NCBI GenBank assembly: GCA_937922005.1 | Contig: CAKZWV010000015.1 | Location: forward strand, 1-64,000 | Direction of reading: 5' to 3' | DNA: 64,000 nt | Origin: an uncultured Clostridia bacterium | GTDB lineage: Bacteria > Bacillota > Clostridia > Saccharofermentanales > DTU023 | In this document: piece by piece, positions 8,873-18,217 of the stretch | Position numbering within the stretch: the first letter of the stretch is position 1 | Layout of the letters: each line of letters opens with the position of its first letter | Program-made: the position numbers and the translations under genes | The notes under the pieces: generated by a model | What the model was told of the DNA's origin: nothing | Database searches by the model: none | The model's input: only the letters and a program-made list of their open reading frames with translations

Positions 8873-9922
8873 ATGCCAACAGTTTACAGGATTTCCGATC
8901 TCCCGAAAGACTTGCGGATTCGTCACCAAGCCATTATTGAACTTCTGAGTGAAGATATCAGCAGTGTCCCTGTCATGGCTGCCGTTTTGACCCAAGTCCT
9001 AGAAAAGTATGGGTACCGGCGTCTGATCGATGATTCTGATGAAAATACGAGGGATAGGGAAGAAAAGGTCCCTGAGCCCCGTCAAGGAGCTAGGTATGCC
9101 CCCTCCGATCGCAAGGCTAGCTTTATGCTGCCTAGGTGCTGGGAAGAGTCGACAGAGGAGAGGCTCTTGAATCCGCTAGATTCGTTAGATCCGGTAGATT
9201 CGTTAGATCAGTTGAATCCGTTAGATCAGTTAGATCATTTGGAGCATTTGGGAAAAGAGGGAATCCTGCCAGATCTGATTGAATGCCATATCAGACCTCA
9301 TAAGGGAAAGGGGCACTTGCCGGACGACCTCCAGAGTCCCCCCAACCCTAAATCTGCAGCCATTTTGGAGATCCTGCCTGCAAAATTACGGGCCTATTCT
9401 CGGACTTACAAGGAGGATGAGCTCCTGGTGGTCGTGGTCTGCGACAGTGATCTGGAAAAGCCAGAAGCTCTGAAGCGGGCTTTAGAAATCTGCCTAGAGA
9501 GTGAGCTGAAGAATGTCTCTAGCATTGGGATTTCGACAGAGGAGATGGAGGCTTGGATTTTGGGTGATCGCAAGGCCCTTTTGGCTGCTTACCCTGATAT
9601 GGACCAGGAGGCCTATGCCCAGTATCGGCAAGATAGTATTTGTGGGACTTGGGAGCACTTGGCCCGCTTTATTATGAAGGAACGGGCTGAGACTCTGATG
9701 GGGATGCCCTACCCGGTAATTGGCCTCTATAAATCCCGTTGGGCAGAGAAGGTAGCCCCCTTCATGAGAAATGATCAAAATGCCTCCCCCAGTTTTCAGG
9801 CCTTTGTGCTTTCCATGGAAGAAGGTTTGGAGCAGCTGGCCTATAATTTGGCGCAGAAGCGGCTGTCCCCAACCGAGCAGGCGCAGCCCCAGCTAAGTGA
9901 AAAACAGCCAGCCAAGGCGTAG
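8873..9922 (+). CDS. DUF4276-like protein, partner of the AAA ATPase
   Basis: About 349 residues. The segment with VVVVCDSDLEKPEALKRAL, followed about 25 residues on by STEEMEAWILGD, matches the layout of DUF4276 proteins (acidic strand end, then the E-x-W-ilgD motif), a TOPRIM-like fold that accompanies AAA_21 ATPases. A Leu-Asp repeat of about 28 residues (9166-9250) and other disordered sequence interrupt the N-terminal half. The start is uncertain: ATG 8873 follows the ATPase stop by four bases but has a poorly spaced ribosome site; ATG 8849 would overlap the ATPase by 20 bases. The function proposed (effector nuclease of a defence pair) is inference from family and context. Confidence 0.65.
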   Translation: MPTVYRISDLPKDLRIRHQAIIELLSEDISSVPVMAAVLTQVLEKYGYRRLIDDSDENTRDREEKVPEPRQGARYAPSDRKASFMLPRCWEESTEERLLNPLDSLDPVDSLDQLNPLDQLDHLEHLGKEGILPDLIECHIRPHKGKGHLPDDLQSPPNPKSAAILEILPAKLRAYSRTYKEDELLVVVVCDSDLEKPEALKRALEICLESELKNVSSIGISTEEMEAWILGDRKALLAAYPDMDQEAYAQYRQDSICGTWEHLARFIMKERAETLMGMPYPVIGLYKSRWAEKVAPFMRNDQNASPSFQAFVLSMEEGLEQLAYNLAQKRLSPTEQAQPQLSEKQPAKA

Positions 9923-9948
9923 CTGATCCAGCCCCAACTGACAGAACC

Positions 9949-11322
9949 ATGACTTTTTTAGACGAGTTTGCCGCAACCCAAGCTTCGCTTTTTACCAATC
10001 CTTTTGCCCGGGCCCTCCCCCAGGCCCTCTACGTCCATGTCCCCTTTTGCCACGGAACCTGTGCTTATTGCGACTTTTATCATGTATCACCCAAGAAAGA
10101 CCGCCTCTATGACGACTTCATCCCTCGTTATCTCCAGGGGATTGACCTGGAACTTGAGCGGACCCAAGAAATTCTAGGTCGTCTCTGGCCCCAGGCTCAA
10201 TCCCAGGCTCTGCCCGAGCCTCAGTCCCAGGCTCAGCCCCTGGTTAAATCCCAGGATCAGCCCCTGACGACCCTCTATCTAGGGGGCGGGACCCCGTCCC
10301 TCTTGCGTCCTGAGGACTTGACTCAGCTGCTGGCTGCTGTCCAAGGGGTCTTTTCCCTGGCTCCTTCTTGCGAAATCACCATGGAGGCCAATCCAGAATC
10401 TCTGGATGCTCAGCCCGACTTAGCAGCTACGATGGCTGACCTGGGCGTCAACCGGGTCTCTTTGGGTCTTCAAAGCGAGGATGACGCTATGTTGCGCTTG
10501 CTCCACCGCCGCCACGACTGTCCCATGTTTGAAGAAGCTCTACAAATACTCCAGCACGCCGGTTTTTCTAATATCTCCATTGATTTAATCTATGGCCTCC
10601 CCGACCAGACCCTGGCTAGCTGGGAGCGGACCTTGGCCTATGCTTCATCACTCCCGATCACCCATATTTCTCTTTATTCTCTGGTCCTTGCCGAGGATAC
10701 CCTCCTGGGGACCTGGCTTAAGGACCCTGACAAGGCCGATCGTTTTCCGGATTACGAAACCAATCGAGCTATGTTAGACCTGGCCCATGAGCGTTTATCT
10801 GAGGCTGGCTTTACTTTTTATGAGATTTCTTCGGCGGCTAAGGATCCGGCTTATTTTTCCCGGCATAACCAGGTGTACTGGCGGGCGGACCCCTATTTTG
10901 CCCTGGGTCCAGGAGCTTCCGCCTACTGGGGAGGGATGCGGATGAGGAATCCCTCCCATTTCGAACGTTGGTACCAAAGCCTAGCCGCCGGGGCTTGGCC
11001 CGCCCAGGTGGAGGAGACCATCGACCTTGAGGGGGCAAAAAAGGAGTTTATGCTCCTAGGCCTCCGCCTTACAGAAGGCGTTTCTGCTTGCCGCTATCGT
11101 ACCCTCTTTGGGTCCGACATGGAAAAAGATTTTGGCCCCGCTCTCCAAGAGCTCCGCACCAAGGGATATCTGACCAGGGAGGAGGCAAGGGGCCGGGGAG
11201 AGGTCGTCGATCGCTTCACTCCAGAGGGCAGGGGAGAGGCGCTTTCTGAAGGAGAGGTCGTCTATCGGCCCACCCCAGAGAGCCGGAAGGACCCCTATGA
11301 GCTCTTTATGCCCTTTGTTTAG
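9949..11322 (+). CDS. hemW: HemW-like radical SAM protein (heme chaperone family)
   Basis: A 457-residue member of the HemN/HemW radical SAM family. The cluster motif is HVPFCHGTCAYCDFY (Cys 34, 38, 41), followed by TLYLGGGTPSLL and a conserved NRVSLGLQS strand, which fit HemW (heme-trafficking; once annotated as oxygen-independent coproporphyrinogen oxidase). Family members are usually about 380 residues; the excess is partly a Gln/Ser/Pro-rich repeat insertion at about residues 81-105. HemW-type C-terminal sequence (LGLRLTEGV) is present. An obvious ribosome site is missing before ATG 9949. It follows the DUF4276 gene by 26 bases. A GGAGTATTTG copy lies inside (10543-10552, minus orientation). 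Confidence 0.88.
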   Translation: MTFLDEFAATQASLFTNPFARALPQALYVHVPFCHGTCAYCDFYHVSPKKDRLYDDFIPRYLQGIDLELERTQEILGRLWPQAQSQALPEPQSQAQPLVKSQDQPLTTLYLGGGTPSLLRPEDLTQLLAAVQGVFSLAPSCEITMEANPESLDAQPDLAATMADLGVNRVSLGLQSEDDAMLRLLHRRHDCPMFEEALQILQHAGFSNISIDLIYGLPDQTLASWERTLAYASSLPITHISLYSLVLAEDTLLGTWLKDPDKADRFPDYETNRAMLDLAHERLSEAGFTFYEISSAAKDPAYFSRHNQVYWRADPYFALGPGASAYWGGMRMRNPSHFERWYQSLAAGAWPAQVEETIDLEGAKKEFMLLGLRLTEGVSACRYRTLFGSDMEKDFGPALQELRTKGYLTREEARGRGEVVDRFTPEGRGEALSEGEVVYRPTPESRKDPYELFMPFV

Positions 11323-11334
11323 GGCGACGGGTGT

Positions 11335-11400
11335 CCGGTAGGCTGGCGACTGGCGGCCGGTGGGCTGGCGACAGGCCTCCGGTGGGCTGGCGACAGGCGC
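11335..11400. repeat. 22-bp tandem repeat, three copies
   Basis: Three consecutive 22-base units beginning CCGGTGGGCTGGCGACAGGC (11335, 11357, 11379), the first diverged at a few positions. They fill the start of the GC-rich gap between hemW and proS. The rest of the gap (to 11592) holds one exact GGAGTATTTG copy (11483-11492) but no T-box or terminator I could recognise. Confidence 0.8.
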
Positions 11401-11592
11401 CCCAGGAGGCGGATTCTTGAGAAATTTTCCCCCAAGGCCTACAATAAGCCGGATGTCCCGGAGCTGAAAGAAAGAGGGGGCGGGAGTATTTGCTAGAGAT
11501 TATAGCGAAAGCTCTTGCCGTCGCCTTTGGATCCGGATGAAATGATTGCGAGGACCCTGGTGAAGGGACCGATGGAATAGAGAGGAATTTGT

Positions 11593-13371
11593 ATGCGTTT
11601 ATCCACCAGTTTTTTTTATACTTTGCGGGAAGATGCCGCCGATGAGGAGTCCAAGAGTGGCAATCTCCTAGTGCGGGCAGGGATGATCAAAAAATTGTCC
11701 GCTGGCGTCTATATTATGCTCCCCCTGGGCCTCAAGGCCTTTAATAAGATTGTGGGGATCATCCGGGAAGAGATGGAGGCCATCGACTCCCAAGAGCTGG
11801 TGATGCCGGCTCTGATTCCGGAAGAAGTCTATGTCGATTCGGGGCGGCGGGAAGGCTTCGGAGACAGTATGTTTGCCCTGCAAGATCGGAACAGCAGAAA
11901 ATTTGTTCTGGGGCCGACCCATGAGGAGCTCTTTGCGATGGTGGCCAAGATGCACGTCCATTCTTATAAGGATATGCCGGTTAGCCTCTATCAATTCCAG
12001 ACTAAGTATCGGGACGAGGCCCGGCCCCGCTTTGGCCTCATCCGGGTCAAGGAATTCGTCATGAAGGACGCCTATACCTTTGACCGGGACCTGGAAGGCC
12101 TGGATGTGGCCTATCATAAGATGTTTGAGGCCTATAAAAAAGCCTTTGATCGGATGGGGATCGACTATGCCATTGTCAAGGCCGATACCGGGGTCATGGG
12201 CGGCCTTCTCAGCGAGGAATTCCAAGCCATTTCTCCCATCGGGGAAGATACCGTCGTCCTTGACCGGGCCAACAACTATGCGGTCAATGCGGAAATTGCT
12301 CCCTGCCAACCTAGCCAGGAAAAAGACGGGTCCGAGCCCTTGCCCTATGAAAAGGTTGAAACGCCCGAAGTTCGCACCATCGAAGAAGTCACGGCCTTCT
12401 TGAAGGTCCCTGCGACCAAGCTGGTGAAGACCCTGATCTACAAGATCCTGCCGACGCCCACAGAGGCCGAGGAAGGAAAGAAAGAATATTTTGTGGCCAT
12501 CTGTATCCGGGGCGACCACGAGGCCAGTGAGAATAAGCTAGCGAAGCTCCTTGGGGTCATGGAGGACAACCTGGTCCTGGCTGAGCCCGAAGAGATCGAG
12601 CGGGAAACTGGCTGTCCCAAGGGCTTTGCGGGTCCTGTGGGCCTAAATCCGGCCATCAAGGTCTACGTGGACCTTACCGTGGCTAATATGGCGAATTTCG
12701 TGGTCGGGGCCAATGAAGCCCAGCACCACCTCATCAACGTCAATCTCCGAGACTTTACCTGCGAAAAAGTGGCTGACCTCCGTAAGATCCAAGAGGGCGA
12801 TTTGAGCGAAAAGGGCGGTCCTGTGACCTTCACCCAGGGTATTGAAATCGGCAATACCTTCAAACTTGGCACCAAATACTCCGAGGCCATGAATCTTTAT
12901 TTCATCGACGAGAATAATGAGCAAAAGCCCGTGGTCATGGGAAGCTACGGAATCGGTCCTGCCCGCTGCCTAGCCGCCATCGCAGAACAGTATTATGACG
13001 GAAAACGGATGATTTGGCCGAAATCTGTCACCCCCTGCGAAGTCTACATCGTGGTCATCAACAGCAAGGACGAGGCCCAAGCCCAGGCTGGAGAAGAGCT
13101 CTACGCCGCCCTCAACCCTCATCACGACGTCATTTTGGACGACCGTAACGAGCGGGCTGGGGTCAAATTCAACGACTCCGAGTTGGTCGGCGCCTATATC
13201 CGTCTCACGGTCGGCAAAAAATACTCCAGCGACGGTCTGATCGAAGTCCAGTGCCCCGAGTTTTCTGGGGAGAAGCTCCTCACGGTGGAGGAGACCCTGG
13301 CTCAAGTTCCAGAGATCTTAGCTTCATCTTTTGACAGCAAAGAATTTATGGCCGGTCACCGGGCGGAGTAG
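11593..13371 (+). CDS. proS: Prolyl-tRNA synthetase
   Basis: Class II synthetase charging tRNA-Pro, 592 residues, the bacterial long form with an editing (INS) domain between motifs 2 and 3. Motif 1 begins after VRAGMIKKLSAGVYIMLPLG; motif 2 includes KYRDEARPRFGLIRVKEFVMKD split around residue 145; motif 3 is GSYGIGPARCLAA. The C-terminal anticodon-binding domain is recognisable (DDRNERAGVKFNDSELVG). GAGAGGAA precedes the ATG. It is followed 12 bases later by a radical SAM gene. The exact motif copy at 12873-12882 lies in the conserved TKYSEA codons, so it could partly reflect coding constraint. Confidence 0.97.
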   Translation: MRLSTSFFYTLREDAADEESKSGNLLVRAGMIKKLSAGVYIMLPLGLKAFNKIVGIIREEMEAIDSQELVMPALIPEEVYVDSGRREGFGDSMFALQDRNSRKFVLGPTHEELFAMVAKMHVHSYKDMPVSLYQFQTKYRDEARPRFGLIRVKEFVMKDAYTFDRDLEGLDVAYHKMFEAYKKAFDRMGIDYAIVKADTGVMGGLLSEEFQAISPIGEDTVVLDRANNYAVNAEIAPCQPSQEKDGSEPLPYEKVETPEVRTIEEVTAFLKVPATKLVKTLIYKILPTPTEAEEGKKEYFVAICIRGDHEASENKLAKLLGVMEDNLVLAEPEEIERETGCPKGFAGPVGLNPAIKVYVDLTVANMANFVVGANEAQHHLINVNLRDFTCEKVADLRKIQEGDLSEKGGPVTFTQGIEIGNTFKLGTKYSEAMNLYFIDENNEQKPVVMGSYGIGPARCLAAIAEQYYDGKRMIWPKSVTPCEVYIVVINSKDEAQAQAGEELYAALNPHHDVILDDRNERAGVKFNDSELVGAYIRLTVGKKYSSDGLIEVQCPEFSGEKLLTVEETLAQVPEILASSFDSKEFMAGHRAE

Positions 13372-13383
13372 GCTGTAGCTAAC

Positions 13384-14253
13384 GTGGAATATATAGGTAA
13401 TATTTATCGGCCTCCTTCCGAGGCCGATTCTTTTATCCTCCAATGCACGGTGGGCTGCGCCCATAACACCTGCCTCTTTTGTTATATGTATAAGGGGGAG
13501 GCCTTTCAGATTCGCCCCCAAGAGGAGATTTTAGAGAATTTGCGGGCAGGGGCCAAGGCTTATGGGGCTTTTGTCCGCCGCCTCTTTTTGGCGGACGGGG
13601 ATGCCCTGGTGATGCCAACAGACCGGATCTTAGAAATTTTAGCCGAAGCCTTTAAGGTCTTTCCCCATCTGGAGCGGGCTGCGGCTTATGCTACTGTCAC
13701 TGATATTTTAGCCAAGTCAGCCCATGACTTGGAGGCCCTCAAGAGAGCGGGTCTCGATATCCTCTATATTGGCCTTGAGTCTGGATCTGATGAGGTCTTA
13801 GCTACCATGCACAAACACCAGACCCAGGCTGACTATGTCCAGGCGGTCCACAAGGCCCAGGCAGCTGGCCTCAGGACTTCCGTAACTTTGATCTTTGGTT
13901 TGGGCGGACGGGCCCATAGCAAAGACCACATAGAAGCTAGTGCTCAAGCTATTAGCCTGAGTCAGCCTTCCTATGTGGCCTTTTTAAGCCTCCAGGTCGT
14001 CCCTGGGGCACCCCTCTATCAGCGGATTCAAAAGGGGGATTTTGTCCTCCTAACGGATGAGGAGGAGATGCAAGAAATGCGGCGCTTTGTGGAGCTCGTA
14101 GATAGTCCCGGGACTATTTTTCGCTCAAACCACGCCTCTAACCCTGTAGCCATTGGGGGCAGCTTCAACCAAGACCGGGAGAAGATGCTAGATGCTATCG
14201 ACCGGGCCATGGCCCAAGGGGCCTACCGGCCAGAAGCCTGGCGGGGCCTATAG
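13384..14253 (+). CDS. Radical SAM protein with C-x4-C-x2-C motif
   Basis: A 289-residue radical SAM enzyme whose iron-sulfur motif is GCAHNTCLFC (Cys 25, 30, 33), i.e. C-x4-C-x2-C rather than CxxxCxxC. A TIM-barrel core follows, with GLESGSDEVL and SVTLIFGLGG. The substrate is unknown. A paralogue with the same spacing and the same ESGS and ILGLGGRDH motifs lies at 33176-34174. It starts 12 bases after proS and overlaps the convergent DJ-1 gene by six bases. Start chosen by ORF limit: GTAGCTAACGTGG has no good ribosome site, so a shorter protein is possible. Confidence 0.8.
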   Translation: MEYIGNIYRPPSEADSFILQCTVGCAHNTCLFCYMYKGEAFQIRPQEEILENLRAGAKAYGAFVRRLFLADGDALVMPTDRILEILAEAFKVFPHLERAAAYATVTDILAKSAHDLEALKRAGLDILYIGLESGSDEVLATMHKHQTQADYVQAVHKAQAAGLRTSVTLIFGLGGRAHSKDHIEASAQAISLSQPSYVAFLSLQVVPGAPLYQRIQKGDFVLLTDEEEMQEMRRFVELVDSPGTIFRSNHASNPVAIGGSFNQDREKMLDAIDRAMAQGAYRPEAWRGL

Positions 14254-14889
14254 GGCGTGGGGGTACAACATCCCTTCTGCGACTTTTTTAGCCGTCGCTT
14301 CACCGGCCAAGCTTTTAACGATTTCGAGGGCAAAGCGGGTGGAGTAAGCGGGACCTTGACCGGTAATGACCTTTCCATCTACGACGACACCGTCGCTCTT
14401 TCGATCTGGTTCAAGCTCACCTAGGCATCCCGGGTAGGAAGTAAAAGATTTTTCAGGAATAATCCCAGCAGCTGCAAAGCTCAGAGGGCCTGCACAGATG
14501 GCGGCTAAAACCTGCCTATCTTCTGTGTAGGCCTTTTTTATCATCTCCAAAATGATCTTGTTCTCAGCCAGGTAGGAGGCGGCAGGTAGACCTCCGGGGA
14601 TGACTAAGGCATCGGCCTGGGCGATGTAATCACAGGCCTCTTTTTCTCCCAAACGATAGGTGCAGCGAACCCGGACCCCCTGGGCGGAATCAACCCAGGC
14701 ATGGTGGCCCCGGCAAGCCTGGCCCTGACTCATGGCTCCCTCTGCAGGAGCCTTTGCTTGGGAGTCCCCTGGGGCAGGGACGGCGATCAGGGCATATTCT
14801 ATGCCTGCCCGGGTGGCCAGGTCAGCCACCGTCAGGGCTTCGATGGTCTCAAAAGTTGGGGCTAAAAAGATAGCGATTTTCTTTGACAT
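14248..14889 (-). CDS. DJ-1/PfpI (ThiJ) family protein
   Basis: A 213-residue class I glutamine amidotransferase-like protein. KKIAIFLAPTFETIEAL at the start and ALVIPGGLPAA and AAICAGPLSFA with the nucleophile-elbow Cys are typical of the YajL/DJ-1 branch (glyoxalase or deglycase-type or chaperone roles proposed for the family). Most members have about 180-190 residues; here about 25 extra residues rich in Ala, Gly and Gln follow ALIAV (about residues 38-66). GGAGGAAG precedes the ATG. It is monocistronic and converges on the radical SAM gene. Physiological substrate cannot be inferred. Confidence 0.87.
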   Translation of the reverse strand: MSKKIAIFLAPTFETIEALTVADLATRAGIEYALIAVPAPGDSQAKAPAEGAMSQGQACRGHHAWVDSAQGVRVRCTYRLGEKEACDYIAQADALVIPGGLPAASYLAENKIILEMIKKAYTEDRQVLAAICAGPLSFAAAGIIPEKSFTSYPGCLGELEPDRKSDGVVVDGKVITGQGPAYSTRFALEIVKSLAGEATAKKVAEGMLYPHAL

Positions 14890-15052
14890 AAAAGTCTTCC
14901 TCCTTGTTATGTATTTTGACTATAGTATAGCAGAAATGGGTAAGTTTGGGGCTCTGACCGCTCAAGCTAGGCTCTGATCACTGGAATTTGGGGCTCCGCC
15001 CGCTTACAGGCTAGTCCCTTGCCTAGTGCCCTCAATGAGCACAGGAATATTT

Positions 15053-15079
15053 TTAGCACTCTAGCGTTGAGAGTGACAA
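15053..15079 (+). promoter_or_regulatory. CIRCE-like HrcA operator upstream of clpC
   Basis: TTAGCACTC (15053-15061), exactly nine spacer bases, then GAGTGACAA (15071-15079). The left arm is identical to the CIRCE consensus and the right arm matches 7 of 9 positions (consensus GAGTGCTAA). It overlaps a -35-like GTGACA (15073-15078) that is 17 bases from TATCCT (15096-15101), so HrcA binding would block the clpC promoter. Heat-shock control of clpC is the inference. The rest of the 14890-15219 gap shows only a short direct repeat (TTTGGGGCTC at about 14945 and 14985). Confidence 0.75.
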
Positions 15080-15219
15080 AACTTTTTTTTTATGCTATCC
15101 TAGGACTGTAGTTTGAGAGTACGATTTCCTGGTCGGACGACTCAGCAGATTAAGCGGGCCGACGGCTGGGAGACCAATATGAAACGAAGACTAATATAGA
15201 ACGAAGAAGGAGATCATAT

Positions 15220-18204
15220 ATGTTAATTCGATTAAGCTCGAGGTCCGGACGGGTCCTCAGCATTGCCTACGCCATTGCGAGGCGAACCAATACCGGGGTG
15301 ATCCTGACAGAGACGATATTGGCGGCCTTGACCAACGTGGGCGGGCCCGTGTCTGACCTGTTACAAGGAGTGGGCGTCACGATGGAAACTGTTCTTGACA
15401 TCATTAACGCCCAACGGCCTGTTGGCATGGAGCCCTTACAAGAAGACGAGATCATGAAAGATCTTGAGAACCGGGCTGGAGACGACTATTTGGCCATGAT
15501 GAGTCCGGCGACGAGGACCCTGATGCCCCGCTGCATGCGGGTGGCAGAAAAATGGGGCCGGAATGAGGTCGAACCGGAACATATGTTCATTGCCCTGTGC
15601 GACCTAGAAAATAGTCTAGCGAACAAATTTTTTGCCAACTCTGGCCTGGACCTGCAATTGATGAAAGAAGAAATGAAGCAGGTTCTTAACTACATCGAGT
15701 ACGACAAGTTGGCCCCAGACCATGCTGTAGCTTTAGCCCTAGGGGAGTACCGGCACATCCTTGCTAGCCGGAACGAGGAAGCCAACCTCTATTATGGGCC
15801 TAAACTAGGCGACCAGGAAGGCACCGAAGACGAGGGGGATGATTTGCATACGAGTGGATCTACGCCAAGCTTTGGTGATGGACCCCGTCCTGGCGCTTCC
15901 CCCTTTGTGGCTGGGGGCAACCTCGGAGATTTTTTGCCCTTTGGCTTTTTCCGGAGCCAGACGGGGGGAAATCTTGGGGATCTAGATCGCTTTGCTAACA
16001 TGGGCGGGAGATCTGATGAGGATGACGATGGTTCCGATGCCTTCCAGAAACTAGCCCGGGGCAAGCGGGGAATTTTAGACCGCTATGCTGAAGATCTCAC
16101 GAAGCAAGCCATGGAAGGCAATCTAGATCCTGTCATTGGCCGGGATGAGGAAATTGAGCGGGTCATGCAGATCCTGGCTCGGCGGACGAAAAACAATCCC
16201 ATCCTCCTTGGTGAGCCAGGGGTTGGGAAAACGGCGGTGGTAGAAGGCTTTGCCCAGCGGATTGTCAAAGGGGAAATTCCAGAGATCTTGAAGGGAAAAC
16301 GGGTCCTTACTGTGGATATCGCCGATATGCTGGCTGGAGCCAAGTATCGGGGAGAATTTGAGGAGCGTTTTACAAACTTCTTAAAGGCGGCGACCGCTGA
16401 CAAAAATATTATCCTCTTTGTCGATGAGCTCCATACCATCATGGGGGCCGGAGCCGGGAATGACTCCCAGCTAGATGCCTCTAATATGTTAAAGCCTTTG
16501 CTGGCAAGGGGGAGTTTGCAGATCATCGGGGCTACGACAAGCGATGAGTACCGGAAATATATTGAAAAAGATGGGGCCCTGGCCCGGCGCTTTCAGCCCG
16601 TCATCGTAGAGGAGCCGAGCGAAGAGTCCACCCTGGCTATCTTAAAAGGCCTCCGTCCAAAATATGAGCAACACCATAATGTGAAGATTTCTGATGATGC
16701 ATTGAAGGCGGCGATCAATATGTCGGTTCGCTATATCAACGACCGCTTTTTGCCGGATAAGGCGGTAGACCTCATGGATGAAGCTTCGGCCCGGGTCAAC
16801 CTCAAGAAAAGAGGGACCCCTTCCCAGGAGCTGGTGCAAGCGGAGAAGGAGCTCCTGAAGGTCCGCCAAGAAAAGGAACAAGCTGCCTACAAGCAGAAAT
16901 ACAAGGAGGCCTCCCAGTACCAGCAACAGGAGTGCCAGCTTACCGAACAGATCAAGGAATTAAAAAAGAAGCTAGGGATCCCAGAAGAGGGGGCTACCCT
17001 GGAAGTTACGGAAAACGACATTGCCGACGTGGTCGCCACGGCCACCAAGATTCCCGTCTCTAAGATTACTGAAAGTGATGCCGAGCGCCTGCGGACCCTC
17101 GACCAGGAACTCAAAAAACGGGTAGTCGGTCAAGACGAGGCCATCGATGCGGTGGCCCAGGCCATTCGCCGGAGTCGACTGGGAATCCGTGACCCCAAAC
17201 GCCCCATCGGGAGCTTCCTCTTCCTGGGGACGACCGGGGTAGGAAAGACGGAACTGGCCAAGGCCCTGGCCGACACCGTCTTTGGCAACAAAAACTCCTT
17301 TATTGAAGTCGATATGAGTGAATACATGGAAAAGATCAATGTCACCAAGCTCTTGGGGGCGCCCCCAGGATATGTGGGCTATGATGAGGGAGGAACCCTG
17401 GCCGAAAAAGTCCGCCGAAACCCCTATTCCGTCGTCCTCTTTGATGAGATTGAAAAGGCCCACCCCGATGTCTTTAATATCCTCCTGCAAGTCCTGGAGG
17501 AGGGGCGCTTGACCGATGCCCAGGGGCGGAATGTCAACTTCAAGAACTGTGTGGTCATTATGACCTCCAACATTGGGTCGAAGATCCTTACCGGGGCAGA
17601 AGGTCGGAAAATTGGCTTCAATGCTGCTCAGACTGACGATAGCAAACTCTACGGGGGCTACAGCTTTGAGCATGCCAAAGGCCTTGTGATGGATGAGCTG
17701 AAAGAGGCGATCAGCCCCGAACTCCTCAACCGGATCGATGCGGTCATCTTCTTCAAGATGCTAGCGAAAGAAGACATGCTCAAGATCGTGGATATCATGC
17801 TGGATGATCTGCAGCAAAGGATTGGCATCTTGAGTAACGGAGACGAGGGAATTCACTTCCGGGTAACCCAGGCCGCCAAACTCTGGATGGCCGAACACGG
17901 TTACGAACCTCAATACGGGGCTCGGCCCTTGCGCCGGGTCATCCAGAACGAGCTGGAGGTCCTCATTGCCAACGCCTTGCTGGACAGCACCCTGGAGCGG
18001 GGCGACACGGCCGTGGTGGACGTCAAAGACGAAAACCTCTACATCCGCAATTTCAAGGATCTGACTCCCGAAGAGCAGGCCAGCCTCAATGATTCCTTCC
18101 AACTGGCGATTAAGGAGGAGGAGCCAGAGGCAGATTCCCAAGAAAAGACGGAAGTTGAAATTTCTGAGGACAAGGAAGACGATCCAGGGAAGTCCAAGAA
18201 CTAA
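15220..18204 (+). CDS. clpC: ClpC/ClpB-type AAA+ chaperone subunit of a Clp protease
   Basis: A 994-residue Hsp100 unfoldase. It has two Clp_N-like repeats (about 1-160), a Gly/Asp-rich disordered linker (about 190-285), AAA-1 with Walker A GEPGVGKTA (about 331), a short coiled M-domain (about 545-590) and AAA-2 with GTTGVGKTE (about 670). The short M-domain and the IGF tripeptide in GRKIGFN (about 795), the place where ClpC docks ClpP, favour ClpC over ClpB. AGAAGGAG precedes the ATG. A CIRCE-like operator suggests HrcA repression. The divergent N-domain and long linker are unusual; ClpC is normally 810-850 residues. Confidence 0.93.
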   Translation: MLIRLSSRSGRVLSIAYAIARRTNTGVILTETILAALTNVGGPVSDLLQGVGVTMETVLDIINAQRPVGMEPLQEDEIMKDLENRAGDDYLAMMSPATRTLMPRCMRVAEKWGRNEVEPEHMFIALCDLENSLANKFFANSGLDLQLMKEEMKQVLNYIEYDKLAPDHAVALALGEYRHILASRNEEANLYYGPKLGDQEGTEDEGDDLHTSGSTPSFGDGPRPGASPFVAGGNLGDFLPFGFFRSQTGGNLGDLDRFANMGGRSDEDDDGSDAFQKLARGKRGILDRYAEDLTKQAMEGNLDPVIGRDEEIERVMQILARRTKNNPILLGEPGVGKTAVVEGFAQRIVKGEIPEILKGKRVLTVDIADMLAGAKYRGEFEERFTNFLKAATADKNIILFVDELHTIMGAGAGNDSQLDASNMLKPLLARGSLQIIGATTSDEYRKYIEKDGALARRFQPVIVEEPSEESTLAILKGLRPKYEQHHNVKISDDALKAAINMSVRYINDRFLPDKAVDLMDEASARVNLKKRGTPSQELVQAEKELLKVRQEKEQAAYKQKYKEASQYQQQECQLTEQIKELKKKLGIPEEGATLEVTENDIADVVATATKIPVSKITESDAERLRTLDQELKKRVVGQDEAIDAVAQAIRRSRLGIRDPKRPIGSFLFLGTTGVGKTELAKALADTVFGNKNSFIEVDMSEYMEKINVTKLLGAPPGYVGYDEGGTLAEKVRRNPYSVVLFDEIEKAHPDVFNILLQVLEEGRLTDAQGRNVNFKNCVVIMTSNIGSKILTGAEGRKIGFNAAQTDDSKLYGGYSFEHAKGLVMDELKEAISPELLNRIDAVIFFKMLAKEDMLKIVDIMLDDLQQRIGILSNGDEGIHFRVTQAAKLWMAEHGYEPQYGARPLRRVIQNELEVLIANALLDSTLERGDTAVVDVKDENLYIRNFKDLTPEEQASLNDSFQLAIKEEEPEADSQEKTEVEISEDKEDDPGKSKN

Positions 18205-18217
18205 GCCTACCTAAAAA

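Noticed and set aside
11323..11592. T-box leader before proS
   Set aside because: No AGGGTGG-type T-box sequence or antiterminator was found; the gap is mostly GC-rich 22-bp repeats.
11668..12519. Long antisense open frame (283 codons) opposite proS
   Set aside because: It lies fully within a gene with firm family motifs, lacks a ribosome site and its composition mirrors proS codon bias.
16972..17673. 233-codon antisense frame opposite clpC
   Set aside because: Shadow of the highly conserved second AAA domain.
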